Assembly (NCBI RefSeq): GCF_035634895.1
Contig: NZ_DASQCC010000161.1
Span: 3,376 to 67,375, forward strand
DNA: 64,000 nucleotides
Source: Actinophytocola sp035634895
GTDB lineage: Bacteria > Actinomycetota > Actinomycetes > Mycobacteriales > Pseudonocardiaceae
Direction of reading: 5' to 3'
Shown here: piece by piece, positions 41,509-49,351 of the stretch
Position numbering within the stretch: position 1 is the first letter of the stretch
How the letters are laid out: every line of letters starts with the position of its first letter
Translations under genes and position numbers: made by a program
Notes under the pieces: model-generated
Told to the model about the DNA's origin: nothing
Seen by the model: the letters and a program-made list of their open reading frames with translations, nothing else
The model's database searches: none

Positions 41509-42302
41509 CCGTGCGAGCGGTTCTTGATGGCGGTGAGGATGTCGTCCCACAGCGCGGCGCGGGCGGCGAGGGCGGTGTTGACCGTCTCGGCGCAGTCCTG
41601 CCACTTCTGCTCGTCGTCGCCGCACAGGTCGGTGACCATCTGCATCGCCATCGGGGTGTGCTGCTCGCCGTCGACCTCGATGTGGCGTTCCAGGTAGTCG
41701 ATGAACACGTCGAGCTTGCCGCTGCGCTCGTTGACGGCGACGACCTGGGTGAACATGTCCGGGATCAGGTCCTCCCGGCCGAACGCGAACGCCGCGGCCT
41801 GGCTGTGCACCGGCAGCTTCTCGATGATGTCCCAGGTGGTGCCGGCGAACCGCACCGACGCCGCCGGCACGTTCGCCGCCACGAGCGCGTCCTTCACCTT
41901 GGCGCCGTCACGCAGCAGGTCGATGAGCTTGTCGATGGCCGAGGTGTCGGCGCCCGCGGCACGCATGCCGTTGACGTAGAGCTCGAAGTGGCTGATGAAG
42001 CCGTCGCCGAGCTCGTCGGACTCCTCGACCATCACGATGTCGTTGATGAGCCGCCTGCTGCCGGTCGGGCCCGTCGGGATCCACGGCACGGTGACGCAGG
42101 TGAGGTTGCGCTGCAACGACTTCAGCAGCGACATGAAGTCCCACACGGCGAAGACGTGGTGCTCCATGAACGTGACGATGGCCTCGTGGGTGTCCAGGTT
42201 GGCGTACAGCGGATGCTGGACGACCTGGTTCCTGGCCTCGGTGACGGCCTTCTCGAGGCGTTCGATTCCGGGGTGCGTCTGACCCCAGTCATATCTGGAC
42301 AA
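41505..42302 (-). CDS. DUF3050 protein, possible heme-oxygenase-like metalloenzyme
   Basis: A 265-residue all-helical protein matching the DUF3050 pattern: HPLYANLDTHEAIVTFMEHHVFAVWDFMSLLKSLQ at the N-terminus, NDIVMVEESDE in the middle, and YLERHIEVDGEQHTPMAMQMV near the C-terminus. The spaced Glu and His residues (EHH, VEESDE, ERHIEVDGEQH) look like ligands of a di-metal site in the heme-oxygenase-like fold, whose members include N-oxygenases and oxidative C-C cleaving enzymes. It lies between the methyltransferase and the dioxygenase genes in the operon. The function is unknown; an oxidative tailoring step is likely. Confidence 0.8.
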   Translation of the reverse strand: MSRYDWGQTHPGIERLEKAVTEARNQVVQHPLYANLDTHEAIVTFMEHHVFAVWDFMSLLKSLQRNLTCVTVPWIPTGPTGSRRLINDIVMVEESDELGDGFISHFELYVNGMRAAGADTSAIDKLIDLLRDGAKVKDALVAANVPAASVRFAGTTWDIIEKLPVHSQAAAFAFGREDLIPDMFTQVVAVNERSGKLDVFIDYLERHIEVDGEQHTPMAMQMVTDLCGDDEQKWQDCAETVNTALAARAALWDDILTAIKNRSHG

Positions 42303-42314
42303 TTATTGCGCTCC

Positions 42315-43223
42315 TCAGTCGCGCCACAGAATTGGGCAGTAATCCGGATCCGAATAGTCCGGGCGACCGTCCGAAGTTTTTCGGACGAGGCTGTCATGAT
42401 TGTAGAACGCGAGACTACCGTCGGACAACGGGAACTGGCGAAACTCGTTCGCGCCGTCCTGCAAATGCAGCGAGACCGCGCGCCGGGGCCGCGCGCTCAC
42501 GTTGGCACCGCTGCCGTGGTAGGTCTTGCAGTGATGGAAGCTCATGTGCCCCTTGGGAATCACCATAGGGACCTTGCGCACCCCGACGCCGTTGTGCGCG
42601 GCGTTCTCGGTGAGCATCTGCTCCAGCTGCGAGCGGTCCCGTTCGGCGAAATGGCGGGTCGTGCTGTCGTCGGCACCGACCTCGGCCCACCGGTGACTGC
42701 CGTCCACCATGGTGATCGTACCCATTTCCTCGGAGCAGTCGTGAAACGGGATGAACGCGGTCAGCATGTTCTGCGACGACGAGCTCGCCCAGTAGTGTTT
42801 GTCGAAGTGCCACGGCACGATGTTGGACGGCAGGCCCACGATCGGCGGCTTGTAGATGAGCGTCGACTGGAACACCCGGATCTCGTTCGCCCGCGCCAGC
42901 CGCGCGGCCACCGCGCCGATGATCGGCTTGAGCAGTAGGCTCGCCAGCGGGTCGCTCTCGTAGTGCACGTAGTCGTTGTGCCGCTGCACGTTGCCCTGAT
43001 CCGGCGTCCAGTACGCCAGCCGGGGCGGCCGCACCGGGAGCAGGCGCGAGCGCTCGCCAGCGTAGTACTCCTCGCTGGCCGCGACCAGGCCGTCGACCTC
43101 CTCGTCGGTGAACAGCTTCTTGGTCAGGTACCAGCCGTGCTCGGCGTAGAACTCGACGTCCTCGTCGGACGGCAGCAGCACACTGTCCTCTTCGGACAGT
43201 GTGAACTCCTCGGTCGTGGTCAC
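42315..43223 (-). CDS. Phytanoyl-CoA dioxygenase (PhyH)-type Fe(II)/2-oxoglutarate enzyme
   Basis: A 302-residue non-heme iron oxygenase. The 2-His-1-carboxylate triad is visible as WHFDKHYW (His and Asp) and YHGSGANVS (second His), followed by a 2-oxoglutarate-binding Arg in ARPRRAVSLH. PhyH-type enzymes hydroxylate, halogenate or desaturate CoA- or carrier-bound substrates and free amino acids. The GTG at 43223 is used because GGAGGAGACC precedes it. It follows hmaS by 11 bp in the operon. Confidence 0.88.
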   Translation of the reverse strand: MTTTEEFTLSEEDSVLLPSDEDVEFYAEHGWYLTKKLFTDEEVDGLVAASEEYYAGERSRLLPVRPPRLAYWTPDQGNVQRHNDYVHYESDPLASLLLKPIIGAVAARLARANEIRVFQSTLIYKPPIVGLPSNIVPWHFDKHYWASSSSQNMLTAFIPFHDCSEEMGTITMVDGSHRWAEVGADDSTTRHFAERDRSQLEQMLTENAAHNGVGVRKVPMVIPKGHMSFHHCKTYHGSGANVSARPRRAVSLHLQDGANEFRQFPLSDGSLAFYNHDSLVRKTSDGRPDYSDPDYCPILWRD

Positions 43224-43234
43224 CGGTCTCCTCC

Positions 43235-44299
43235 TCAGACGCCCGTCAGCTCGCGGTTCTTGGCCTCGTACAACGCCCTGATGTTGCCGCTGCCGAAGGT
43301 GAGCGCGCCCCGGCGCTCGATGATCTCCAGGAACAGGGTCCTGCGGACGTGCATCGACTCGGTGAAGATCTGGAGCAGCTGACCCCAGTGGTCGCGGTCG
43401 AGCAGCACGCCGGCCGCGCGCAGCTCCTCCGCCGGCACCGCGAGGTTGGTCACCCGCTCGGCCAGCGCGTTGTAGTAGCTGTCCGGCGTGTTCGCGAACC
43501 GCACGCCACGCGCGGTGAGCGCGGCCACCGTGCCGGTGATGCCCTCGGTGCTGAACGCGATGTGCTGCACGCCCGCGCCGCCGTGCCAGGCGAGGAAGTC
43601 GTCGATCTGCCCGCGCTGGCGCTTCGTGTCCGGCTCGATCAGCGTGAGCGTGACGAGCTTCGACGGGCTCTGCACGACCTTGGAGTACATGCCCTGCTCG
43701 CCGACCTCGATGTACTCCTCGAAGATCTGCGCGAACCCGAACACGTCCTCGTAGTGCCGCACCGTCTCGTCGAGCGTACCGGCCGGCACGCACACCGCGA
43801 AGTGGTCGATGATCCGCAACGCCTCGCCGTCGGCCGGGACGTCCACATCGGACATCCGGAACACGCCGGGGAGGAACTCGGTCCGCGGGCCGCTGCGCTG
43901 CACCAGGCGGTGGGCGACGTCGGCGAACCCGCCCACCTCCGCGGTGGTCACGGACGCGTCGGCCTCGGTGTACCTGACCGGCGCGGACACCGGCGTCGCG
44001 CCGCGGTGCACCAGTTCCTCGTACGCCCCCTCGGCGTCGTCGACCTCCACCGCGATCACCGCGACGCCGTCGCCGTGCCTGCGCAGGAACTCCGCGGCCG
44101 GGTGGTCGGCGCTCAGTGGCGAGGTGAGCACCATCCTGATGTCGCCCTGGCTCAGCAGCAGCGACCGCTGTCCCTTGAGCCCGGTCTCGGGGCCGCCCTG
44201 TCCCTGGAGGCGGAACCCGAAGGCCGTGCAGTAGTAGAACGCGGCCTGCCGTGCGTCCCCGACGTACAACTCGATGTGGTCTATCCCTGAGAGATTCAT
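43235..44299 (-). CDS. hmaS: 4-Hydroxymandelate synthase
   Basis: A 354-residue member of the 4-hydroxyphenylpyruvate dioxygenase family. Metal ligands are His166 (DHFAV), His246 (VQHIAF) and Glu325 (FLEIIE). The sequence follows glycopeptide HmaS closely rather than housekeeping HPPD: ADHPAAEFLRRHGDGV, VTTAEVGGFADV, VVQSPS, and a C-terminus running from IFTESMH through GSGNIRALYEA. HmaS converts 4-hydroxyphenylpyruvate to (S)-4-hydroxymandelate, the first step to 4-hydroxyphenylglycine; the next two enzymes are encoded at 20.6-23.1 kb. HPPD activity cannot be fully excluded by eye. The ATG at 44299 is preceded by GCGGAGCGGAAA, part of an intergenic repeat. Confidence 0.88.
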   Translation of the reverse strand: MNLSGIDHIELYVGDARQAAFYYCTAFGFRLQGQGGPETGLKGQRSLLLSQGDIRMVLTSPLSADHPAAEFLRRHGDGVAVIAVEVDDAEGAYEELVHRGATPVSAPVRYTEADASVTTAEVGGFADVAHRLVQRSGPRTEFLPGVFRMSDVDVPADGEALRIIDHFAVCVPAGTLDETVRHYEDVFGFAQIFEEYIEVGEQGMYSKVVQSPSKLVTLTLIEPDTKRQRGQIDDFLAWHGGAGVQHIAFSTEGITGTVAALTARGVRFANTPDSYYNALAERVTNLAVPAEELRAAGVLLDRDHWGQLLQIFTESMHVRRTLFLEIIERRGALTFGSGNIRALYEAKNRELTGV

Positions 44300-44333
44300 G
44301 ACTATTTCCGCTCCGCAAGCTCCGCTCGGGTGT

Positions 44334-45581
44334 CTAACCGTTCCGCTTCCTGTCGGTGCTTGCCTTGCTCAGCACCAGACTCACGTTCTGCCCGCCGAAG
44401 CCGAAGGAGTTCGACAGCGCGTGCTCGATCTCCCGCTCCAGAGGGGAGGTCCTTATGTGGGCGCCCGGACACGCCGGGTCCACCTCGTCGAGGTTGTAGG
44501 TGGGTGGCAGCACACCGTGGGCCACGGCGAGCGCGCTGGCCGCCGCCTCGACCACGCCGGACGTGCCGAGCATGTGGCCGGTCAGCGCCTTGGTGGAGCT
44601 GAGCGGCGGGCCGTCCGCGCCGAACACGCCCGCGAGCGCCGCGGTCTCGGCGATGTCACCGAGCTTGGTGGACGTGCCGTGTGCGTTGACGTAGCCGATG
44701 TCGCCGGGCGTGAGCCCCGCGCTGGCGAGTGCCCTGCGCATGCACTCGACCGCGCCCGCGCCGTCGGGCCGCGGCGTGGTCGGGTGGTGCGCGTCGGTGG
44801 TGGCGCCCCAGCCGGTCACGTCGGCGTACGCCGCGGCACCACGGGCGTTGGCGTGCTCGACGCGTTCCAGCACCAGCATGCCGGCGCCCTCGGCGAGCAC
44901 GAACCCGTTGCGCCGCGTGTCGAAGGGGCGGCTCGCGGCGGTCGGGTCCGCCCAGCGCCGCGCGAGTGCCCGCGCGTTGCCGAACGTGTCCGCGAACGTC
45001 GGGAACAGCGGCGCCTCGCTCGCCCCGCACACCACGACGTCCGCGTCGCCGGAGCGGATCAGCCGCAGCCCGTCGGCGATCGACTGCGCGCCGGACGCGC
45101 ACGCCGTGCCGTGGCTGGAGCTGTAGCCGCGGATCCCGTGGGTGATGGCGATCCTGGCCGCGGGCATGTTCGGCAGGACGCCGGTGAGCAGGTACGGGCT
45201 CACCGCGGTCCGGCCGCGGCCGCCGCGGGCGAGCACCTGGGTCTCCAGCATGGCCATGCCGCCGACGCCGCCGACGATCACGCCGACGCGGTGCGGGTCG
45301 ACGTCCCGGCCGACCTCGATGCCGGCGTCGGCGAGCGCGTCCGCGGCGGTCAGCAGCGCCAGCACCACGGTCTTGTCGACCACCGTGGCGGCCGGGCCGG
45401 GCACCACGGTGCGTGGGTCGACGTTCGGCACGAAGCCGCCCACGTCCACGGACGCCGCGGCCGGATGTCCTTCCGGCGGCAGGGAGAGGCCGGACTTGCC
45501 GACGCACAGGGCGTGGAAGACCTCCGCCGCTCCCCTGCCGACCGGCGTCAGCAGCCCGATGCCCGTGACGGCCGCGGTCAT
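44334..45581 (-). CDS. Beta-ketoacyl-ACP synthase II (KAS II/FabF-like)
   Basis: A 415-residue condensing enzyme with the complete Cys-His-His set: Cys161 in HGTACASGA, His in NAHGTSTKLGD and His in GHMLGTSGVVEAA; the C-terminus has NSFGFGGQN. It extends acyl-ACP with malonyl-ACP. Its ATG overlaps the ligase stop (ATGA). It is the only classically complete KAS II in the operon and so the likely chain-extending enzyme. No ketoreductase or dehydratase gene accompanies it, so either these come from primary fatty-acid synthesis or the chain stays unreduced. Confidence 0.9.
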   Translation of the reverse strand: MTAAVTGIGLLTPVGRGAAEVFHALCVGKSGLSLPPEGHPAAASVDVGGFVPNVDPRTVVPGPAATVVDKTVVLALLTAADALADAGIEVGRDVDPHRVGVIVGGVGGMAMLETQVLARGGRGRTAVSPYLLTGVLPNMPAARIAITHGIRGYSSSHGTACASGAQSIADGLRLIRSGDADVVVCGASEAPLFPTFADTFGNARALARRWADPTAASRPFDTRRNGFVLAEGAGMLVLERVEHANARGAAAYADVTGWGATTDAHHPTTPRPDGAGAVECMRRALASAGLTPGDIGYVNAHGTSTKLGDIAETAALAGVFGADGPPLSSTKALTGHMLGTSGVVEAAASALAVAHGVLPPTYNLDEVDPACPGAHIRTSPLEREIEHALSNSFGFGGQNVSLVLSKASTDRKRNG

Positions 45582-47185
45582 GCCGGTTCCTTGCTCAGAT
45601 GTTGCTGCCGCAGCAGGAACTTGCGTACCTTGCCGGTCACCGTGAGCGGGATGTCCTCCTGCCGCACGGCGACCACGCGGTCGAGCGTGGCGCCGACCCG
45701 CTCGCCGAGCGCGGCGCGGACGGTCTCGGTGCGGTCGGTGTCCGGGTCGGCGTCGGATGTCAGCTCCAGCAGCACGTCGGTGACGATCCGCCCGTCCTCG
45801 GGCACGATCACGACCGTGCAGTCGAGGACGTCCGCGCAGGCCGCGAGAACCCGCTCCTCGGACAGCGCCGTGTAGAAGCCGTCGCCGACGAGCGCGTCCG
45901 GGTCGCGGTCCACGTGGTAGAAGTTCCCGTCCTCGTCGCGGTACACGAGGTCGCCGGTGAGGAACCAGCCGGCGAGGCGTGACCGGAACGTGGTGACCGA
46001 GTCGTTCCAGTAGCCGGGCGAGAGCGTCGGCGACCGGAACCCGAGCCTGCCGACGATGCCCGGGGGCTGCGCTTCGCCGTCCTCGTCGAGGACCGCGACC
46101 TCGGCGAACTTGTAGGGCCGGCCGATCCGGCGCCCGTAGTGGTCGCTGTCGGGGGTGTGGGTGACGTGGAAACCGTTGTGCCCCATCTCCGACGAGCCGA
46201 GCCCGTCGACGAAGTGCGAGCCGGTGATGCGGACGCGCCCCTCGCGGGTGACGGTCTCGCGTGAGCCGACCGCGACCAGTCGCCGGATGTGGGCCTCGTG
46301 CGCGCAGTCGCCGGTGTTGAACCACATCCGCACCGATCCCACGTCCCGGGTGGACAGGTCGAACCGCGCGAGATCCGCCCAGGTGACGGCGAACCCGTAC
46401 ACCGCCTCCGGTCGCCAGCGTTCGATCGCGGCCAGCACGGTCGGACCGTCCTGTTGGGACAGACAGAGCATCTTGCCGCGGTTGCAGAGGATCTGGCTGA
46501 CCATGAGCACGGTCGCGGTGTGCGGGATGGGCAGTGCGTTGAGCACGCGGTTGGTGCCCTGCGCCTGTGGCATCGACAGCAGGTGGCGCTGTGAGGCGAA
46601 GAGGGTGCGATGCAGGTGCAGCACGGCCTTCGGCACGCCGGTGGTGCCGGAGGTGTGGGTGATGACGACCGGGTCGTCCTGGTGGTGGCGGTAGTGCGGC
46701 GGCGCGGCGGCCGGGTCGCCCGACGCGAGCTCGGCCGGCTGGCCGAGAAGCTCCGTGCCGAGGTCGTGGCCGGCCAGCAGCGCGGTGTGCGCGGCGTCGG
46801 CCAGCACGCCCCTGGCCCGCAGCCTGCGGATGAACTCGGCGGCGATGTCCGGGGTCATCTTTCCGTTCATCAGCGCGGGAATCGCGCCGATGCGGGTCAG
46901 GGCGAGGAAGCTCAGGACCGTGTCCGCCGCGGCGGTCGCCCACACGGCCACCGGGTCGCGCCGGCGGATGCCGCGGGCGTGCAGCCAGGCGGCGCGGGCG
47001 TCGACCATGGTGTCCAGCTCGCCGAGGGTGAGCTCGTACTCGGCGGGGTGGCCGTCGACCTCGGTGTCGAAGATCAGCCCGGGACCGGCGGGGTCCGCGC
47101 CGTGCGCGAGCACCCTGCTCAGCACGTTGCCCGCGCCGATGTCCGGGTCGGCGGCCAGCACGGCGCGCAGGCCCCTTGCGTTCAT
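45578..47185 (-). CDS. AMP-dependent acyl ligase (ANL superfamily), second of three
   Basis: A 535-residue adenylating enzyme: THTSGTTGVPKAVLHLH (P-loop), a diverged A5 region around VDGLGSSEMGHNGFHVT, TGDLVYRDEDG (A7 Asp) and VTGKVRKFLL with the C-terminal Lys. It lacks a carrier domain. The ATG at 47185 has AAAGGAG and overlaps the small KS-like gene (ATGA). It probably activates a fatty or aryl acid for one of the cluster ACPs. The substrate is not deducible. Confidence 0.87.
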   Translation of the reverse strand: MNARGLRAVLAADPDIGAGNVLSRVLAHGADPAGPGLIFDTEVDGHPAEYELTLGELDTMVDARAAWLHARGIRRRDPVAVWATAAADTVLSFLALTRIGAIPALMNGKMTPDIAAEFIRRLRARGVLADAAHTALLAGHDLGTELLGQPAELASGDPAAAPPHYRHHQDDPVVITHTSGTTGVPKAVLHLHRTLFASQRHLLSMPQAQGTNRVLNALPIPHTATVLMVSQILCNRGKMLCLSQQDGPTVLAAIERWRPEAVYGFAVTWADLARFDLSTRDVGSVRMWFNTGDCAHEAHIRRLVAVGSRETVTREGRVRITGSHFVDGLGSSEMGHNGFHVTHTPDSDHYGRRIGRPYKFAEVAVLDEDGEAQPPGIVGRLGFRSPTLSPGYWNDSVTTFRSRLAGWFLTGDLVYRDEDGNFYHVDRDPDALVGDGFYTALSEERVLAACADVLDCTVVIVPEDGRIVTDVLLELTSDADPDTDRTETVRAALGERVGATLDRVVAVRQEDIPLTVTGKVRKFLLRQQHLSKEPA

Positions 47186-47706
47186 GGTGAGTCTCCTTTG
47201 GTGACCAGCAGGGCGTGCGCGGAGTCCCCCGCGCCGGTCTGCTCCACGAGGACGACGAGAACCTCGTCGGCGTCGCCGTCGTCGACCAGCAGCCGAGCCT
47301 GGGCCAGTCCGTCGGCTTTCGGGTCTCCTGTCGGGCACAGGCAGACCACGGGGCCGCGCAGGCCCCAGCGGGCGGCCACGTGCCCGGCGACACTGTTGGG
47401 CACGGCCTGGAAGAACAGCAGCGGACCGAGCCGGAGGCCGCCGTCGACGAGGTGCGCGACGTGCTCGGCCATCCCCGCGTCGCCGCTGCCGCTCACGAGG
47501 ACGATCGCCGTCCTCGTGAGCGCCGGCGGGTTCCCGTGCCGGGTCGCGAGACACCGTTCGGCGGCGGCCGCGGCCAGTGGGCTGAACGAGGACACCACGA
47601 ACCCCGGCAGCGGCGGTGGCACCGTCCCCGGTGGCATGACCGCCTCGGCGAGGGTCCGCACGTCGCCCCCTGGTGCTGTTGGTCTCGTTCCGTGGACGAC
47701 GCTCAT
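47182..47706 (-). CDS. Small beta-ketoacyl-synthase-like protein (Ketoacyl-synt_2 type)
   Basis: A 174-residue protein resembling the N-terminal domain of ketosynthases of the 'chain length factor/Ketoacyl-synt_2' type known from aryl-polyene clusters: LPGFVVSSFSPLAAAAAERCL, VLVSGSGD, LLFFQAVPNSVAGHVAARWGLRGP (the PNSVAG motif is characteristic) and a final VLVVLVEQ strand. The catalytic Cys region and the His motifs of a full KS are absent, so it is probably a non-catalytic partner of the KS encoded just before it. Both gene ends overlap neighbours (ATGA). Confidence 0.7.
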   Translation of the reverse strand: MSVVHGTRPTAPGGDVRTLAEAVMPPGTVPPPLPGFVVSSFSPLAAAAAERCLATRHGNPPALTRTAIVLVSGSGDAGMAEHVAHLVDGGLRLGPLLFFQAVPNSVAGHVAARWGLRGPVVCLCPTGDPKADGLAQARLLVDDGDADEVLVVLVEQTGAGDSAHALLVTKGDSP

Positions 47707-48785
47707 GAGACCGCCTTCACGAGCAGGGCCGTGTCGGCGCCGCCGAACGCGGCGTTGACGGTCAGCGCGTAGGGGCTGGTGGCCGGCCGGGGTGCGTCGA
47801 GGATCAGGTCCAGGTCGCAGTCCGGGTCGGCGCCCAGGTGTCCGTGGTTGACCGGCAGCTTGCCGGCCCGCACGGCGAGGACGGTGACGACCAGCTCGAG
47901 CAGGCCCGATCCCTCGAGTCCGTGCCCGTGCACGGACTTCGTCGAGCTGACCGGCACCCGGTGGCCGTCGAGGGCACCGCGCAGCGCCGCGGCCTCGGCC
48001 GAGTCGCCGTCGGCGCCGCTCGCGTTGGCGTTGACGTAACCCAGCTCGTCCGGGCCGATCCCGGCGCGGCGCAACGCGTCGCCGACCGCCCGCGCCAGGC
48101 CCCGCCCGTTCGGGTCGGGCCGGACGACGTGGTGGGCGTCGCCGGCGCGGCCCCAGCCGACGACCTCCGCCGCCACCTCCCGTGTGCCAACGGGTTCGAG
48201 CACGACGGCCGACACGGCGTCACCCAGCAGCAGCCCGCTCCGGCCGGCGCTGAACGGCCGGGCGGCCCCGTCGGTGGCGAGTGCCCGGCCGGCGTCGAAG
48301 AGGGCGAACTGGTCGGGTTCCACGAGATAGCCGGCCGCCACCACGACCCGGCCGGAACGTCCCGCGCGGATCGCGGCGGCGGCGTCCGCGACGGCGGTGC
48401 TGCCGGAGACGCACGCGCAGGTGTAGATCCTCGCCACCCCGGCGAGTCCGGCCCTGGCGGCCAGGTTCGCGGCAAACCCGGCCGTGGTCGCGGCCGCCGA
48501 CCGGCCGGCGTCGGGGTGACCGTGGATTCCCAGCAGCAGTGGGGTATTGGCACGTTCCAACGCACTGAGTCCCGTGCACGCGCCGGCGATCACGCCGGAC
48601 AGCTCGTCGGCCAGGGTGCCCGCGTCGGCGAGGGTCGCCGCGGTCGCCACCCTGCGCGCGCTCACGTCGAACCGGCGTACCGGACCGAAGGCGGGAGCGT
48701 CGGCGAGCTGTGCCTGCGCTCCTCTCCCGAGTGCGCTGACCACTGCCAGGCCGGTGATCCCGGCACGTAACGGGGGTTCAGTCAT
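47703..48785 (-). CDS. Beta-ketoacyl synthase with altered active site
   Basis: A 360-residue KS-fold protein. The nucleophile is Cys125 (CACVSGS) and the second His is His288 (HGHGLEGSG), but the first His of the usual NAHGT motif is Asn254 (NANASGADGDSAEA). A Cys-Asn-His arrangement could alter decarboxylation of the extender, as in priming or acyl-transfer KS enzymes. It is about 50 residues shorter than FabF. The ATG at 48785 overlaps the ACP stop by 8 bp. With the preceding small KS-like protein it may form a heterodimer analogous to KS/CLF pairs. Confidence 0.8.
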   Translation of the reverse strand: MTEPPLRAGITGLAVVSALGRGAQAQLADAPAFGPVRRFDVSARRVATAATLADAGTLADELSGVIAGACTGLSALERANTPLLLGIHGHPDAGRSAAATTAGFAANLAARAGLAGVARIYTCACVSGSTAVADAAAAIRAGRSGRVVVAAGYLVEPDQFALFDAGRALATDGAARPFSAGRSGLLLGDAVSAVVLEPVGTREVAAEVVGWGRAGDAHHVVRPDPNGRGLARAVGDALRRAGIGPDELGYVNANASGADGDSAEAAALRGALDGHRVPVSSTKSVHGHGLEGSGLLELVVTVLAVRAGKLPVNHGHLGADPDCDLDLILDAPRPATSPYALTVNAAFGGADTALLVKAVS

Positions 48786-49023
48786 GTGCGGCCGCCCCGA
48801 TGGTCTCGCACAGCACCTCGACCGCACCGTCCACTGTGCTCATCCGGGCGTACTGCCCGTCGTTCAGATCGATCTCCACGCCGTAGCGTTGTTCCACCTG
48901 GTGCATGAGCCATGCGAGCTGCATCGAGTCGATCCGGTCGCCGATCTCGCCGGCCGCCCGGTCCCCGAGGCTCGCGAGCATGGACACGACGTCTTCCCTT
49001 GCCACAGCGGGTTTCTCAATCAT
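48778..49023 (-). CDS. Acyl carrier protein-like protein
   Basis: An 81-residue helical protein with the carrier motif DRIDSMQLAWLMHQVEQRYGVEIDL; the Ser of DSM is the phosphopantetheine site. Its start overlaps the stop of the other ACP gene (ATGA), so two discrete ACPs are made in tandem. It lies directly before the KS with the altered active site, which may be its dedicated partner. Confidence 0.82.
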   Translation of the reverse strand: MIEKPAVAREDVVSMLASLGDRAAGEIGDRIDSMQLAWLMHQVEQRYGVEIDLNDGQYARMSTVDGAVEVLCETIGAAAHD

Positions 49024-49295
49024 CCAGCCTGTCCCGCACCGGCCACGTTCACGACCCGGTCCGCCACTGTCCTGGCGAACTCCCCGACGGTCATCAGTGC
49101 GAGCTCCTCGGATTCCTCCTCGCCGAACCGCACGTCGAACTTGTCCTCCACGCGCACGGCCAACTCGGCCATGGCCAACGACTCCAGGTCGACACCCGCC
49201 GGGCCCAACGTGCTGTCGTCGTCGATACCCTCGATGTCGTAGTTCATCTCCTGGAGGGTCTCCAGCACGAACTCACGGACCTCAGCAGCATCCAT
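49020..49295 (-). CDS. Acyl carrier protein
   Basis: A 91-residue, very acidic ACP with the motif VDLESLAMAELAVRVEDKF (phosphopantetheine Ser in LES). It is the second gene of the operon, 56 bp after the first ligase gene, and probably the ACP that this ligase loads. Its stop overlaps the next ACP start. Confidence 0.88.
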   Translation of the reverse strand: MDAAEVREFVLETLQEMNYDIEGIDDDSTLGPAGVDLESLAMAELAVRVEDKFDVRFGEEESEELALMTVGEFARTVADRVVNVAGAGQAG

Positions 49296-49351
49296 CTCTC
49301 ACCTTCCACTGTCACTTGGTACTCGTCGCAAACCACTGTTGCGTAAGGGCT

